54,726 nt of DNA from Eubacterium sp. (GCA_017433295.1 JAFRHL010000029.1:1-54726); one strand, 5' to 3'; positions 1 through 8,803 are shown, counted from the first letter of the stretch. Notes: generated by a model from the letters alone, not told the origin. Program-made: numbers and translations.

Positions 1-65
1 CGGGCTGGATAATATAAGGGTAATAAAAGTAGCTGTATAGCCCAAAAGGCAGCAGTAGAGGTGTT

Positions 66-980
66 ATGGACGCACCCAAGATCTGCACGGCGAAGCCGTG
101 TATACTTGATGCTCTGGTAATTCAATTACCGAGTAGTTCACCAGAAGCCAGGAAAAATTGTGGTTTGACGCAGGCACAGGTTTCGGATAGACTTCACCTG
201 ACAACACAGGCAGTCAGCTCATGGGAATGTGGAAACTCCATCCCTGACACAGAAAAAATCCCGGAAATAGCGGCCCTTTACGGAGTGACAGCGGACTGGC
301 TCCTTTCAGGCAGCCTGCCATCTGCGGAGATCCTGGACTTGACATCGAATCTTTCGGACCGCCTGTTTTCCGAGGAAAAGATGGCTACCTACATTGGAGC
401 CTATTGTAATGCGAAGCATTTATATGAAACCAGGAGGGCCCTGGCCTGTGCTAAGGATAAACATAGCGGGCAGTTCCGCAAGAAAGGACATGGGGACGAA
501 CGGGTCCCTTATATCTACCACCCTCTCCTGCTGACCTGCCACGCACTTGCACTGGGACTGGAAGAGGATGACCTCTTATCCGCCTGTCTCCTTCATGATG
601 TCTGTGAAGATTGCGGCGTAGACCCGGAAGAACTCCCGGTCAGTGAGGAAACGCGGGAAGCGGTAAGGCTTCTGACCAAATGGGATGGGTTTGAAAAAAC
701 GGACAGGGATGAGACACTCTATTATAATGGCATCGCAGGGAACCGGATCGCCGCTGTGGTAAAACTGCTGGACCGCTGCCATAATATTTCAAGCATGGCT
801 TCATGCTTTTCAGATGAACATATGGCAGAATATATCAAGGAAACACAGGAATATATCTATCCTCTGATGGAGAAAGCCAGGGAGGCCTATCCGGAGTATT
901 CGAACCAGCTGTTCCTGATAAGGTACCATATGAAAAGCGTGGTGGAGGCATTGCGGCACCATATGCGGTCAGGGCTTTAA
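66..980 (+). CDS. XRE-type HTH / HD-domain (RelA/SpoT-like) protein
   Basis: The 304-aa protein has an N-terminal helix-turn-helix of the XRE type (about residues 28-82: GLTQAQVSDRL, then TTQAVSSWE) joined to an HD-type domain. HD residues are visible as YHPLLLTCH near 150, LLHDVCED near 175 and KLLDRCHN near 236, the pattern of RelA/SpoT-like metal-dependent hydrolase domains. Fusions of this kind are common in gut Firmicutes; their substrate is not established, and (p)ppGpp or nucleotide hydrolysis is only an inference. A GAGGTG ribosome-binding site lies just before the ATG. The first 27 residues do not look like a normal XRE first helix, which usually reads I..LR before the glycine, so the 5' end may be a rearranged junction. 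No partner gene is adjacent; downstream sequence is decayed. Confidence 0.75.
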   Translation: MDAPKICTAKPCILDALVIQLPSSSPEARKNCGLTQAQVSDRLHLTTQAVSSWECGNSIPDTEKIPEIAALYGVTADWLLSGSLPSAEILDLTSNLSDRLFSEEKMATYIGAYCNAKHLYETRRALACAKDKHSGQFRKKGHGDERVPYIYHPLLLTCHALALGLEEDDLLSACLLHDVCEDCGVDPEELPVSEETREAVRLLTKWDGFEKTDRDETLYYNGIAGNRIAAVVKLLDRCHNISSMASCFSDEHMAEYIKETQEYIYPLMEKAREAYPEYSNQLFLIRYHMKSVVEALRHHMRSGL

Positions 981-984
981 TCCG

Positions 985-1189
985 GGCAGATAATAACGGA
1001 AGGGCTACCGGACTGGGTGCAGCCATGATATATTTCGGGGCAGATGCACTGTAAGAGTCAGGTAGGTATTGATGGGAAGTGGATGATGTGATACTATGAT
1101 TTTACAAATGGGAACCTGAAGTATGGCAGGATAGAATCACCTGCAATGACAAAGAGTTATCCGGACCTGGACGAGTATGAGAAGTATTA
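985..1189 (+). pseudogene. Decayed coding remnant
   Basis: This stretch has no intact gene but reads like coding sequence in pieces. One frame gives a segment ending GLGAAMIYFGADAL and a stop. A second, interrupted by an in-frame TGA near 1097, gives YYDFTNGNLKYGRIESP and ends at a TAG at 1187-1189. The YYDF.NG.L pattern recalls the ends of secreted or cell-wall repeat proteins, but no family can be named. It is probably the leftover of one or two deleted genes. Confidence 0.25.
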
Positions 1190-1232
1190 GACTCACGACT
1201 GAACAGTCACGGGGATCCTGCGTCTGAGACTG
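1190..1232 (-). repeat. Family A dispersed repeat, partial copy (left half)
   Basis: Read on the minus strand it begins CAGTCTCAGACGCAGGATC and continues with CGTGACTGTTCAGTCGTGAG. This matches the left half of the full element at 49912-50009, which begins CAATCTCAGACGCAGGAATC. The right half is missing. The copy lies directly before a terminator hairpin. Confidence 0.6.
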
Positions 1233-1235
1233 AAT

Positions 1236-1285
1236 AAAAAAGCCGATGTCCGAGCCGGAAAACTCCGGACAGGCATCGGCTTTTC
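1236..1285 (+). terminator. Rho-independent terminator or leader hairpin before the aldolase gene
   Basis: An A-run is followed by AAGCCGATG, an inner GTCCG/CGGAC stem, and CATCGGCTTTT. The symmetric A and T tracts make it usable in both directions. It sits 38 bp before the start of the next gene, so it could end upstream transcription or act as an attenuator. Confidence 0.65.
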
Positions 1286-1322
1286 TGGATGAGATATTCA
1301 CTACAAAATGAGGAGGAATAGG

Positions 1323-2357
1323 ATGATCAACAAACTGTCTTTTGTATCTGATTATATGGAAGGTGCACATCCGCAGATACTCAAGCGTCTGACTGAAACA
1401 AATATGGTTAAGTCCTCGGGTTACGGCCTGGATGAGTATTCAGAGTCTGCAAAAGAGAAAATACGGAATGCATGCAGTGTCCCGGAAGCCGATATATTCT
1501 TTCTTGCCGGAGGAACGCAGGCGAATGCGGTCATGATCGACGCTCTCCTGCGGCCTTATCAGGGAGTAATCTCTGCCCGGACCGGTCACATCAACGTCCA
1601 TGAAGCAGGTGCCATTGAAGCCGGCGGCCATAAAGTGCTTGCGCTTCCCCATCAGGACGGGAAGATTACGGCAGACAGTATTCAGTCCTGCATAGATGAT
1701 TACTGGCGGGATGACAATCATGAGCATATGGTCATGCCGGGAATGGTGTATATTTCTCATCCGACGGAATATGGCTCGCTTTATTCACTGGATGAACTGA
1801 GCCGGATCAGCAGAACCTGCCGGAAGAATAATATCCCCCTGTATCTCGATGGAGCAAGGCTGGCATATGCACTTGCCTGTCCGGAGAATGATGTATCACT
1901 TCCGGACATCGGACGGCTTTGCGATGCCTTTTATATCGGAGGTACCAAATGCGGTGCGTTGTTTGGAGAGGCCGTTGTCATCCCCAGACACGATTATATC
2001 CCTCATCTGTTCACCATCATTAAGCAGCATGGTGCACTGCTGGCAAAGGGAAGAATCGCAGCGATTCAGTTCGATACACTCTTTACGGATAATCTCTACA
2101 CCGAGATTGGAAAAAACGCCATTGAGACGGCAGGCAGGATCCGGGCGGCACTTACAGACAGGGGCTATAAGCTGACACTCCAGTCCCCGACCAATCAGAT
2201 CTTCATTACCTTTAAAAAGGAAGTTGCCGAAAGCCTGTCTGAAAAAATTGAGATGGGCTTTATCGAGAATATCGATTCGGACCATACTGTTATGCGTATA
2301 GCCACAAGCTGGGCAACACAAAAAGAGGACGTCGATGCTCTGATCAATATCCTTTGA
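1323..2357 (+). CDS. ltaE: Threonine aldolase family PLP enzyme (beta-eliminating lyase fold)
   Basis: The 344-aa protein matches low-specificity L-threonine aldolases, PLP fold-type I enzymes that split threonine or allo-threonine into glycine and acetaldehyde in the cytosol. Visible landmarks are SSGYG.DEYSE near the N-terminus, FLAGGTQANA, the HI.VHEAGAIE segment, YLDGARLA (the aspartate that pairs with the PLP ring) and GGTKCGA, whose lysine should form the Schiff base. The start is placed at 1323 because AGGAGG lies 6 nt upstream; an ATG at 1308 precedes that site and would bury it. The gene seems monocistronic: a terminator-like hairpin precedes it and a decayed fragment follows. Confidence 0.85.
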   Translation: MINKLSFVSDYMEGAHPQILKRLTETNMVKSSGYGLDEYSESAKEKIRNACSVPEADIFFLAGGTQANAVMIDALLRPYQGVISARTGHINVHEAGAIEAGGHKVLALPHQDGKITADSIQSCIDDYWRDDNHEHMVMPGMVYISHPTEYGSLYSLDELSRISRTCRKNNIPLYLDGARLAYALACPENDVSLPDIGRLCDAFYIGGTKCGALFGEAVVIPRHDYIPHLFTIIKQHGALLAKGRIAAIQFDTLFTDNLYTEIGKNAIETAGRIRAALTDRGYKLTLQSPTNQIFITFKKEVAESLSEKIEMGFIENIDSDHTVMRIATSWATQKEDVDALINIL

Positions 2358-2518
2358 CGTTCCATCAGGCATCTGGATTCTGATCTATCATGCCGGCACC
2401 AATGCATATTATAACCTGGACAATCACTACCTGATGGTGACCCATGAGAACCATTTTGTTGCACCGCCATTTTCATCAAAGACAGCAGCATCTTACAAGA
2501 TGAGATTAAAAATATGAT
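2356..2518 (+). pseudogene. Short coding-like remnant after ltaE
   Basis: One open frame of about 53 codons, ending in TGA, reads in part GIWILIYHAGTNAYYN and YLMVTHENHFVAPPF. Codon use looks like real coding sequence, but there is no start codon with a ribosome-binding site and the frame begins inside the ltaE stop region. It is best read as the 3' end of a deleted gene. No family is recognised. Confidence 0.3.
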
Positions 2519-2545
2519 TCATTAAGGATTAAAGGAGGATGTATC

Positions 2546-3175
2546 ATGAATGAGAATATTATTAAACGGAATGATCTGCTGGCACAGAAAGTTATTAAGG
2601 GACTTAAATCGAGGAATATAGAAGCCTTTTATGCCACAGACAAAAAGGCGGCTTTAGAACAGGCACTGGCCCTGATTCCTGAAGGAAGCAGCGTGACTAT
2701 GGGCGGCAGTATGAGTGTAAATGAGATCGGTCTTGTGGACGCCCTGAAGAATGGAAATTATAATTTTATCGACAGGAATGCCATGGAGGATAAGCGTGCC
2801 GCCATGCTGATGGCCTACGATGCGGATGTATTCCTTGCCAGTGCCAATGCCATCACGGAGGACGGTATCATCGTGAACATCGACGGTAATGCAAACCGGG
2901 TCTCCGCCATCGCCCAGGGTCCGAAAAAAGTAATCTTCATCATCGGTATGAACAAGGTATGTGATGATGTGGACGGGGCTATGAAGAGGGCGAGAAATGT
3001 GGCTGCGCCGATAAATGCCCAGAGATTCGGTTTGAATACCCCCTGTGCAAAGACCGGTTCCTGCATGAACTGCAAGTCCCCGGATACGATCTGCTGCCAG
3101 TTCCTGATCACCCGTTTTTCAAGGCAGCCGGGCAGGATTCAGGCAATCCTTGTCAGGGATGACCTGGGATTCTGA
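2546..3175 (+). CDS. LUD-domain protein (LutC/YkgG-like)
   Basis: The 209-aa protein is a single LUD domain, as in lactate-utilisation proteins such as LutC and related stand-alone clostridial proteins. Landmarks are VTMGGSMSVNEIGL, LASANAITEDG.IVNIDG.ANR, and GPKKVIFIIGMNKV. A C-terminal cysteine cluster (TPCAKTG, then CMNCKSPDTICC) is typical of the stand-alone form and may bind metal or iron-sulfur. Start choice is firm: AAAGGAGG lies 7 nt upstream. LutA and LutB are not adjacent, so a role in lactate oxidation cannot be claimed. The gene ends at a hairpin shared with the convergent gene. Confidence 0.8.
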   Translation: MNENIIKRNDLLAQKVIKGLKSRNIEAFYATDKKAALEQALALIPEGSSVTMGGSMSVNEIGLVDALKNGNYNFIDRNAMEDKRAAMLMAYDADVFLASANAITEDGIIVNIDGNANRVSAIAQGPKKVIFIIGMNKVCDDVDGAMKRARNVAAPINAQRFGLNTPCAKTGSCMNCKSPDTICCQFLITRFSRQPGRIQAILVRDDLGF

Positions 3176-3179
3176 TCAG

Positions 3180-3206
3180 GGAGACAGAGAACCGTCCCCT
3201 GTCTCC
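3180..3206. terminator. Bidirectional hairpin of the AACCGTCCC type
   Basis: GGAGACAG and CTGTCTCC form a perfect 8-bp stem around the loop AGAACCGTCCC, between two convergent genes. Hairpins with a GGGACGGTTCT-like loop recur in many clostridial genomes. It probably terminates both transcripts, although the T-tract is weak on either side. Confidence 0.5.
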
Positions 3207-3217
3207 TTCTGTCTCCT

Positions 3218-4081
3218 TTATTTCAGCATTACATTATCGCAGATGTAATATCCATAACCATGTTTTTTACAGTACTTTAAGATGGACTTTCGTACGGCCG
3301 GTTTCTTTGTGTATTCAAGAATGGAAATTTTAAGACCTTTCTCCCTGACCTTTTTCAGATAGGTCTCGTAATACAGACGGTCAGCTGGCGTCTGTGCCTT
3401 AAAAACATCATTGCGGTAACCGGCGATCTGGGTCAGAACTTCTTCCTGCATGACCCCTTTGATAATGCGGTGTTGATTTGTTTCCATAAGTTTTTCCACG
3501 AAGACATCTCCACCATTGATGATGATGGGGATCCTTTTTTTATGGATTCTCCTAAGGATGCTTACAAGGGCGTCAAAGATGTCGTCACGGGGGTATTCAT
3601 AATATACATCCGTATTGTCGACCCAGACACCGTCAATCCCCTTTTTGCGCATTCCTGCTACCAGATTATTAACAACAAAGTTTTGCCAGCTTTTGTTGGT
3701 GACATCGACCCATCGTTCTTCCGTCCAGTTGTTGTAATTGCCCAGAGTATACTTTTTGAAATAATTAAAATAGGGTCTGTAATTGGCAATAGAGCCGATG
3801 CTTAAATAGGAATAAACTTTACACTTGCGGGATTTGAGCTTTTTAATATCTTTAGCATTATAGTACTGGGCATCAATGACAACATACTTGTATTGACGCT
3901 TTTTAATTTTATTGGGCAGTTTTTTTGTTGTAGCACCTATAAAGACACCCCATTTATCTGTTTTGGATGCTGCCTTTGTCTCGCAGCAGGGGATAAGAAC
4001 AGTGCAGAGCATGATTGAGGCTAAAGCAAGGGTCATAAATCGCTTCAGCCGGCAAATCGGTCTTTGATTTCTTTTTCTCAA
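3218..4081 (-). CDS. Secreted GH114-like glycoside hydrolase (endo-alpha-1,4-polygalactosaminidase family)
   Basis: The protein of about 287 aa has a signal peptide (basic start, then ALASIMLCTVLIP, cleavage near TKAAS) and one TIM-barrel-like domain of the GH114/TM1410 type. Landmarks are YKYVVIDAQYY, CKVYSYLSIGS, the DGVWVDNTDVYYEYP segment with probable catalytic acids, and IIINGGD. Family members cut alpha-1,4-galactosaminoglycans, the type of linkage found in Pel polysaccharide. The gene is divergent from the pel operon and shares its promoter region. A TTG at 4081 is chosen because GGAGG lies 8 nt upstream; a GTG at 4090 would overlap that site. Confidence 0.75.
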   Translation of the reverse strand: MRKRNQRPICRLKRFMTLALASIMLCTVLIPCCETKAASKTDKWGVFIGATTKKLPNKIKKRQYKYVVIDAQYYNAKDIKKLKSRKCKVYSYLSIGSIANYRPYFNYFKKYTLGNYNNWTEERWVDVTNKSWQNFVVNNLVAGMRKKGIDGVWVDNTDVYYEYPRDDIFDALVSILRRIHKKRIPIIINGGDVFVEKLMETNQHRIIKGVMQEEVLTQIAGYRNDVFKAQTPADRLYYETYLKKVREKGLKISILEYTKKPAVRKSILKYCKKHGYGYYICDNVMLK

Positions 4082-4187
4082 AACAGGCACCTCCTCACTT
4101 GAGTTTTAGTATATAGTCCATATTGTAACATTATAATAATAATTAGTACAGATATGAAATAAATTTCTAAAAAAATATTGTTTTTTT

Positions 4188-4218
4188 TTGCCACAATTCT
4201 TCTTTTTTCAGGTATAAT
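4188..4218 (+). promoter_or_regulatory. Candidate pel operon promoter
   Basis: TATAAT lies at 4213-4218, 29 bp before the pelD start, with TTGCCA at 4188-4193 as a possible -35 box. The 19-bp spacer is longer than ideal. It sits in the A/T-rich divergent region between the hydrolase gene and pelD. Confidence 0.45.
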
Positions 4219-4247
4219 GAAGGTTAGTTTACTATCCGGAGGATTTT

Positions 4248-6035
4248 ATGAAAACAATATTAGTGACAGGAAAAACGGAGATTTTAACCTCTACAGTATT
4301 AGAACAGATATCCGGACGTTTTTCCACAGTCCTGATGTCCCGGGAAAAAGAAAGAAAGGAAGATGGCGCGCGGGTGTATTGCCTGGAGGAAAACAAGCCA
4401 TTTTTTGAACAGCTTTTCTGGGCCTATGATTTTAGTGCGGTCTGGTATTTTTCGCCATGGTGTGATGGCGGGAACGGGGAAGACGGACTGACAGGATTAA
4501 AAGAAGTTTATAATCAATGTAAAGAGAACTCCATAAAAAAGCTTCTGGTGATATCCTCCTCCCGGTTGTCGGAAGAAGAAATGAAAGAGGAAGAGGAGAT
4601 ATTATTTTTCCATGCCGATGATGATCCACAGACAGTTGTGCTCAGAGTACCGGGTCTTCTGACTGAGGATAATAAAAAGAATGCCCTTGGTCATCTTTTT
4701 TCCGGGCTGTATCATCATAGCCGGAAGATAAGAATACCGGATATTGAAGAGGGAGTTTATGAATTTCTGCCAATGAAGGACCTGGTCGGTTTAATGAAGA
4801 AAATTACACTTTCCGGGCCGGCACAGGGAGTATATCATCTGCCGGGAGAATATGTGATTTCGAAAGATGCACTGATATCCGAGATGCAGAAGATCAGCAG
4901 GAGAAGCAGGGTCATACAGGATGGCAGGACCTTGTATTATCATAAATGTAATGATATCAGCCCCTTATCCGGAAGATACAATTATCTGATGAAAGACCAG
5001 AAACAGCTGGAGTTTCAGGAGCTTTATGAAAGATACAGGGAGAACGAGAAGAAGAAGGCGGGAGGTGTGGCGGCGCGGTTTTCGGCCATACGCGACAGGA
5101 TCCCCAGGAGGCTTATTAAGCTGATCGATATCGTGGTATTGTTTCTCCTGGCGGAATTCCTAAACCGGTTTACCTCTGATTTTGTTTATTTTAAAGATAT
5201 TGATGTAAGACTGATATATATCTTTGTGATTGCCACCTTCCATGGCCTCCGGGCCGGTGTGGCGGCTTCTCTTGCGGAGTGTGTTGTACTGGTTTTTGAA
5301 TATCGGATACTGGGAGTGTACGGGCTTCAGCTTTTTTATAATGTTGAGAACTGGATACCCTTTGTATTATGTATCGTAACAGGTGCCATCACCGGATATT
5401 TTTCAGATCTGAGAGAAAATGACAAGGCGCTGATAAATCGTGAGAACGACCTGCTCCGTGAGAAGTATCTGTTTTTGAATGATATGTATAACGTTTCATC
5501 TGAGATTAAAGATGAATATCGCCGGCAGATCCTGACTTTCGATCACAGCTACGGAAAGCTCTACCATGCGGCAGAAAGCATGAAGTGTGATACGGTCCCG
5601 GAGGTTTGCCAGCGTATCTATGAGACTCTGGGGCCTCTTCTTGATAACGAATCTGTCGCGTTATACTGGTGGAACCTGCTGGAGGAAAAGGCAGAACAGG
5701 TCCTGTTTTCTGACAGTCCGGCCAATCCCGGGAGAAAAACCATATCTGCGGAAATGATGACGGAAATGTTCGGTGCAGCTGACCCGGGGGAGATGTTCCG
5801 GAATATTCAGCTGGTCCGGGGACTGCCAATGTATGCTGTCAGGCTGCACCCATGTCTGCCGGGAGATGAACCATCAGAGTATCCACCCATGATCATAACC
5901 CTTTGGGATACGACCCCCGGACAGATGAATGACTACTATGCCAATCAGTTTGAGATATTGTGCAGACTTGCCGGTAATGCTTTGGACCGGGCAGTGCTGA
6001 CAGAGCATGTCCGGAAGGAAGCGGACAAAACCTGA
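4248..6035 (+). CDS. pelD: PelD-like inner-membrane protein with degenerate SDR domain and GAF domain
   Basis: The 595-aa protein has three parts. Residues 1-215 resemble an SDR/NAD-epimerase fold (VTGKTEILTSTV, LLVISSSRLS, VVLRVPGLL), but the Gly-rich dinucleotide motif and the catalytic Tyr-x3-Lys are lost, so enzyme activity is unlikely. Residues about 285-390 hold four membrane segments. Residues about 430-590 look like a GAF domain. In Pseudomonas, PelD has four membrane segments, GAF, and a degenerate GGDEF that binds c-di-GMP and activates Pel synthesis; here the protein ends after GAF, so that receptor is absent. GGAGG precedes the ATG. It is the first gene of the pel operon. Identity rests on architecture plus the following PelE, PelF and PelG. 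Confidence 0.75.
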   Translation: MKTILVTGKTEILTSTVLEQISGRFSTVLMSREKERKEDGARVYCLEENKPFFEQLFWAYDFSAVWYFSPWCDGGNGEDGLTGLKEVYNQCKENSIKKLLVISSSRLSEEEMKEEEEILFFHADDDPQTVVLRVPGLLTEDNKKNALGHLFSGLYHHSRKIRIPDIEEGVYEFLPMKDLVGLMKKITLSGPAQGVYHLPGEYVISKDALISEMQKISRRSRVIQDGRTLYYHKCNDISPLSGRYNYLMKDQKQLEFQELYERYRENEKKKAGGVAARFSAIRDRIPRRLIKLIDIVVLFLLAEFLNRFTSDFVYFKDIDVRLIYIFVIATFHGLRAGVAASLAECVVLVFEYRILGVYGLQLFYNVENWIPFVLCIVTGAITGYFSDLRENDKALINRENDLLREKYLFLNDMYNVSSEIKDEYRRQILTFDHSYGKLYHAAESMKCDTVPEVCQRIYETLGPLLDNESVALYWWNLLEEKAEQVLFSDSPANPGRKTISAEMMTEMFGAADPGEMFRNIQLVRGLPMYAVRLHPCLPGDEPSEYPPMIITLWDTTPGQMNDYYANQFEILCRLAGNALDRAVLTEHVRKEADKT

Positions 6036-6067
6036 TTTGGAGTTTTGGAGTAAGGATATAGGATATT

Positions 6068-6964
6068 ATGTCGGTATTAATCATTCTTCATATTATGAGC
6101 ATCATTCTCATTTTAATACTGAAGAAGAAAAATAAACTGCATATCAGCCCGGCTGCAATAGTGATAGCTGCCCTGGTGCCTGTTTTCGGCCTGCTTTGCA
6201 TTGTTTCCATGGAAGTCAGCCACAGGAACGATTGTAAAATACAGGAGCTGGCAGATCTCAACCAGATGAAAATTGAGGATGAGATTTACAGAAGTATTCA
6301 TGTCACACCGGATGATTCTGCCAGAGCCCTTGTTCCGGTGGAGGAGTCTTTGCTGCTGAACAGTGCTGCCAGAAGAAGACGGCTTCTTTTGAATGTGTTA
6401 AGTCTTGATACTTCTGAATACGTATCCTGCCTTCGCAAAGCCGGTCAGAACGAGGATACGGAGGTGGTGCATTACGCAGTGACCGGCCTGGTTGAACTGA
6501 GAAAGGATTTCAGCGGGCGGCTGGAAGAGACGAAAATCCGAATGGAACAAAACCCGCAGGATCCGGAAGCCCTGAGGGAATATATTAAGCTTCAGGAAAG
6601 GTATATCAGGTCGGGTCTGCCTGAAAATAATGAACTGAGAGAGAGCCTCCATCAATATGATGATTTGCTGTCAAAGGCTTATGGTGACAGTAAATCGGCA
6701 GAGGAACGGTTTGAGCTCCTGAAGAAAAGAACAGAGTGTGCCATGGAGCTTAAGGATTATGAAAAGGCCGGGACTCTGACGGACCGTCTGATCCTTCTGG
6801 GCCCTGAACGGGAAGAGGGCTATCTTTTGAAGGTGGGCTGCTGTGGTGCTTTAAGGGATCGGAAAGAGCTCGATAAGGTATTACAGATGATCGCCGGTAA
6901 CCATGTTTTTCTTTCGGAAAAGGGCAGGAAGATGATTGCTTTCTGGCAGCCTGACGGAGTATGA
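6068..6964 (+). CDS. pelE: PelE-like membrane protein with helical (TPR-like) repeats
   Basis: The 298-aa protein begins with two membrane segments (SVLIILHIMSIILILIL and AAIVIAALVPVFGLLCIVS) followed by an all-helical cytoplasmic region with paired-helix repeats. Examples are NPQDPEALREYIKLQERY and MELKDYEKAGTLTDRLI. PelE of Gram-negative Pel systems has the same plan and scaffolds the synthase complex with PelD, PelF and PelG. Sequence identity is too weak to prove homology by eye, so position between pelD and pelA is the main support. The stop codon overlaps the next start by 4 bp (ATGA), implying translational coupling. Confidence 0.7.
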   Translation: MSVLIILHIMSIILILILKKKNKLHISPAAIVIAALVPVFGLLCIVSMEVSHRNDCKIQELADLNQMKIEDEIYRSIHVTPDDSARALVPVEESLLLNSAARRRRLLLNVLSLDTSEYVSCLRKAGQNEDTEVVHYAVTGLVELRKDFSGRLEETKIRMEQNPQDPEALREYIKLQERYIRSGLPENNELRESLHQYDDLLSKAYGDSKSAEERFELLKKRTECAMELKDYEKAGTLTDRLILLGPEREEGYLLKVGCCGALRDRKELDKVLQMIAGNHVFLSEKGRKMIAFWQPDGV

Positions 6965-8796
6965 TCATGAGAAAAAGGTCACGTTTTTTTGGTTTATTAA
7001 TTATTTGGTTTACTTTAATATTGCTCCTGATTATTGTTTTTTTTGTGGGGAGGAATATTGTTTATTCCGTAAAGGATAAAGAAATCGGGATCCTTCCCGA
7101 GAAAGACTTCGAAAAAAACCGGGTCATACAGGAAGAAACAAGTACCCTGGTATTATATCAGGGAAACAGGGATGGAAAAAACGGGAGAAATGAGATCTGC
7201 GCTATTCTTAAACAGATGAAGATCCCCTATAAGAAGAAATCCTTTGATGAGTACCTGCCGGAGATGCTGAGTGAATATGAGAAGGTCATTCTGGTGGTAA
7301 CAGACCGGGAAGTCCTGGCACCGAAGATCCCTGATTTAAGAGCCTGGGTTCAGGCCGGCAATAGTCTGATGTTTGCCCTTCCCATGGAGCTGAAGGACTC
7401 TGCGGAGATAAAAGAACTGATGGGCATCGCAAATCTCCCAAAGGAGGAGTGGGCAGAAGTAAAAGGTTTTACCTGTGTAGATGATTTCATGCCCGGCGGC
7501 AGCCGTGAACTCTCCATCAGTACTCCCTATGAATCCTCCTTAAATGCGGAGCTTATGGATGATTGTGAGGTATACATGACGTCTACCGGAAAAACAGAGG
7601 TTCCGCTGATATGGAAAAGAGATTATGGAGAAGGCGAAATCATTGTAGATAATCTGGGCTTTATGGAAAAGGCCTACAGAGGCTTCCACTGTGCCGCCTA
7701 CACACTTATGGGAGACTATACGGTCTGGCCTGTGATCAACGGTTCTGTATTTTATATTGATGACTTTCCTTCACCGGTTCCTCCGGGAGACAGTTACCAG
7801 ATCAGAGAAGATTACAGTATGGACATCAAAGATTTTTATACCCAGATCTGGTGGAGAGATGTCAGCAACCTGTCCAGAAAATATAATTTCCCATATACCG
7901 GGCTGATCATTGAGATGTACTCTAACCAGATTTCAGGGAAGCTTCCCAGACAAACAGATACAACCCGATTTGAGTACTTTGGAAATATGCTGCTGGAAAT
8001 GGGAGGAGAGCTTGGACTGCATGGCTATAATCACATGCCCCTGGTTCTGGAGGATTTTGATTATCTTAATAAATATGAATCATATCACCAGTGGATCAGT
8101 AAAGATGAGATCAAAGCATCCATTAAAGAACTCTTAAGTTTTTGTCATGAACTGTTTCCCACGGAGCAATTTCAGGTATATGTACCACCTTCTAATATTA
8201 TTTCCAAAGAAGGACGGAATATTCTGGCAGAGGACTTCCCGGAGGTAAAGTGTATTGCAAGCCTTTACCTGCCCGACCAGAAGGATGTGTCCTTTGCCAC
8301 GGACTTTGAAATAACGGACGACGGACTGATTGAGACCCCGAGAATCACCTCAGGATATGTTCTTGAGGATTACATGAGGACTGCGGCTCTCTCGGAGCTT
8401 TATCTCCATTGTGTCAATACACATTTTCAGCATCCGGATGATGTCCTGGATGTGGACCGGGGGGCCAATCTGGGCTGGCAGGAGCTGTACGAACGTTTTG
8501 AGGACTACGTGGCCTGGCTTTATGATGCTCTTCCCCAGATAAGATCATTTACCGGAAGTGAGCTGGCGGGAGCGGTCCAGCGTTATGATCATGTTGAGAT
8601 CCAGAGAAAAGAAACTGCCAGGGGACTGCAGGTCAGCCTTGGCGGGTTCGCCGATGAAGCCTGGTTCTATCTGAAAATAAACAGTGGAAAGCCGCAGGAG
8701 GTAGAGGGCGGAACCATAACCAAAGTTGCGGATGATCTCTATCTGATCCAGGCCACATCATCTGAAATTAATATTATTACCGACAAAAAGGAGTAA
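6961..8796 (+). CDS. pelA: Membrane-anchored Pel deacetylase (PelA deacetylase module, DUF2194-like)
   Basis: The 611-aa protein has one N-terminal membrane anchor (LLIIWFTLILLLIIVFFVG) and a large extracytoplasmic region. Deacetylase-like motifs are visible: FYIDDFPSP near 263-271 (paired metal-binding Asp), GLHGYNH near 352-357 (two His) and VYVPPSN near 405. It should deacetylate part of the GalNAc residues of Pel, which gives the polymer its positive charge. Gram-positive Pel loci carry the deacetylase module as a separate protein without the hydrolase module found in Pseudomonas PelA; this length fits that form. It overlaps pelE by 4 bp. Confidence 0.8.
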   Translation: MIMRKRSRFFGLLIIWFTLILLLIIVFFVGRNIVYSVKDKEIGILPEKDFEKNRVIQEETSTLVLYQGNRDGKNGRNEICAILKQMKIPYKKKSFDEYLPEMLSEYEKVILVVTDREVLAPKIPDLRAWVQAGNSLMFALPMELKDSAEIKELMGIANLPKEEWAEVKGFTCVDDFMPGGSRELSISTPYESSLNAELMDDCEVYMTSTGKTEVPLIWKRDYGEGEIIVDNLGFMEKAYRGFHCAAYTLMGDYTVWPVINGSVFYIDDFPSPVPPGDSYQIREDYSMDIKDFYTQIWWRDVSNLSRKYNFPYTGLIIEMYSNQISGKLPRQTDTTRFEYFGNMLLEMGGELGLHGYNHMPLVLEDFDYLNKYESYHQWISKDEIKASIKELLSFCHELFPTEQFQVYVPPSNIISKEGRNILAEDFPEVKCIASLYLPDQKDVSFATDFEITDDGLIETPRITSGYVLEDYMRTAALSELYLHCVNTHFQHPDDVLDVDRGANLGWQELYERFEDYVAWLYDALPQIRSFTGSELAGAVQRYDHVEIQRKETARGLQVSLGGFADEAWFYLKINSGKPQEVEGGTITKVADDLYLIQATSSEINIITDKKE

Positions 8797-8803
8797 TCAA
8801 CCG

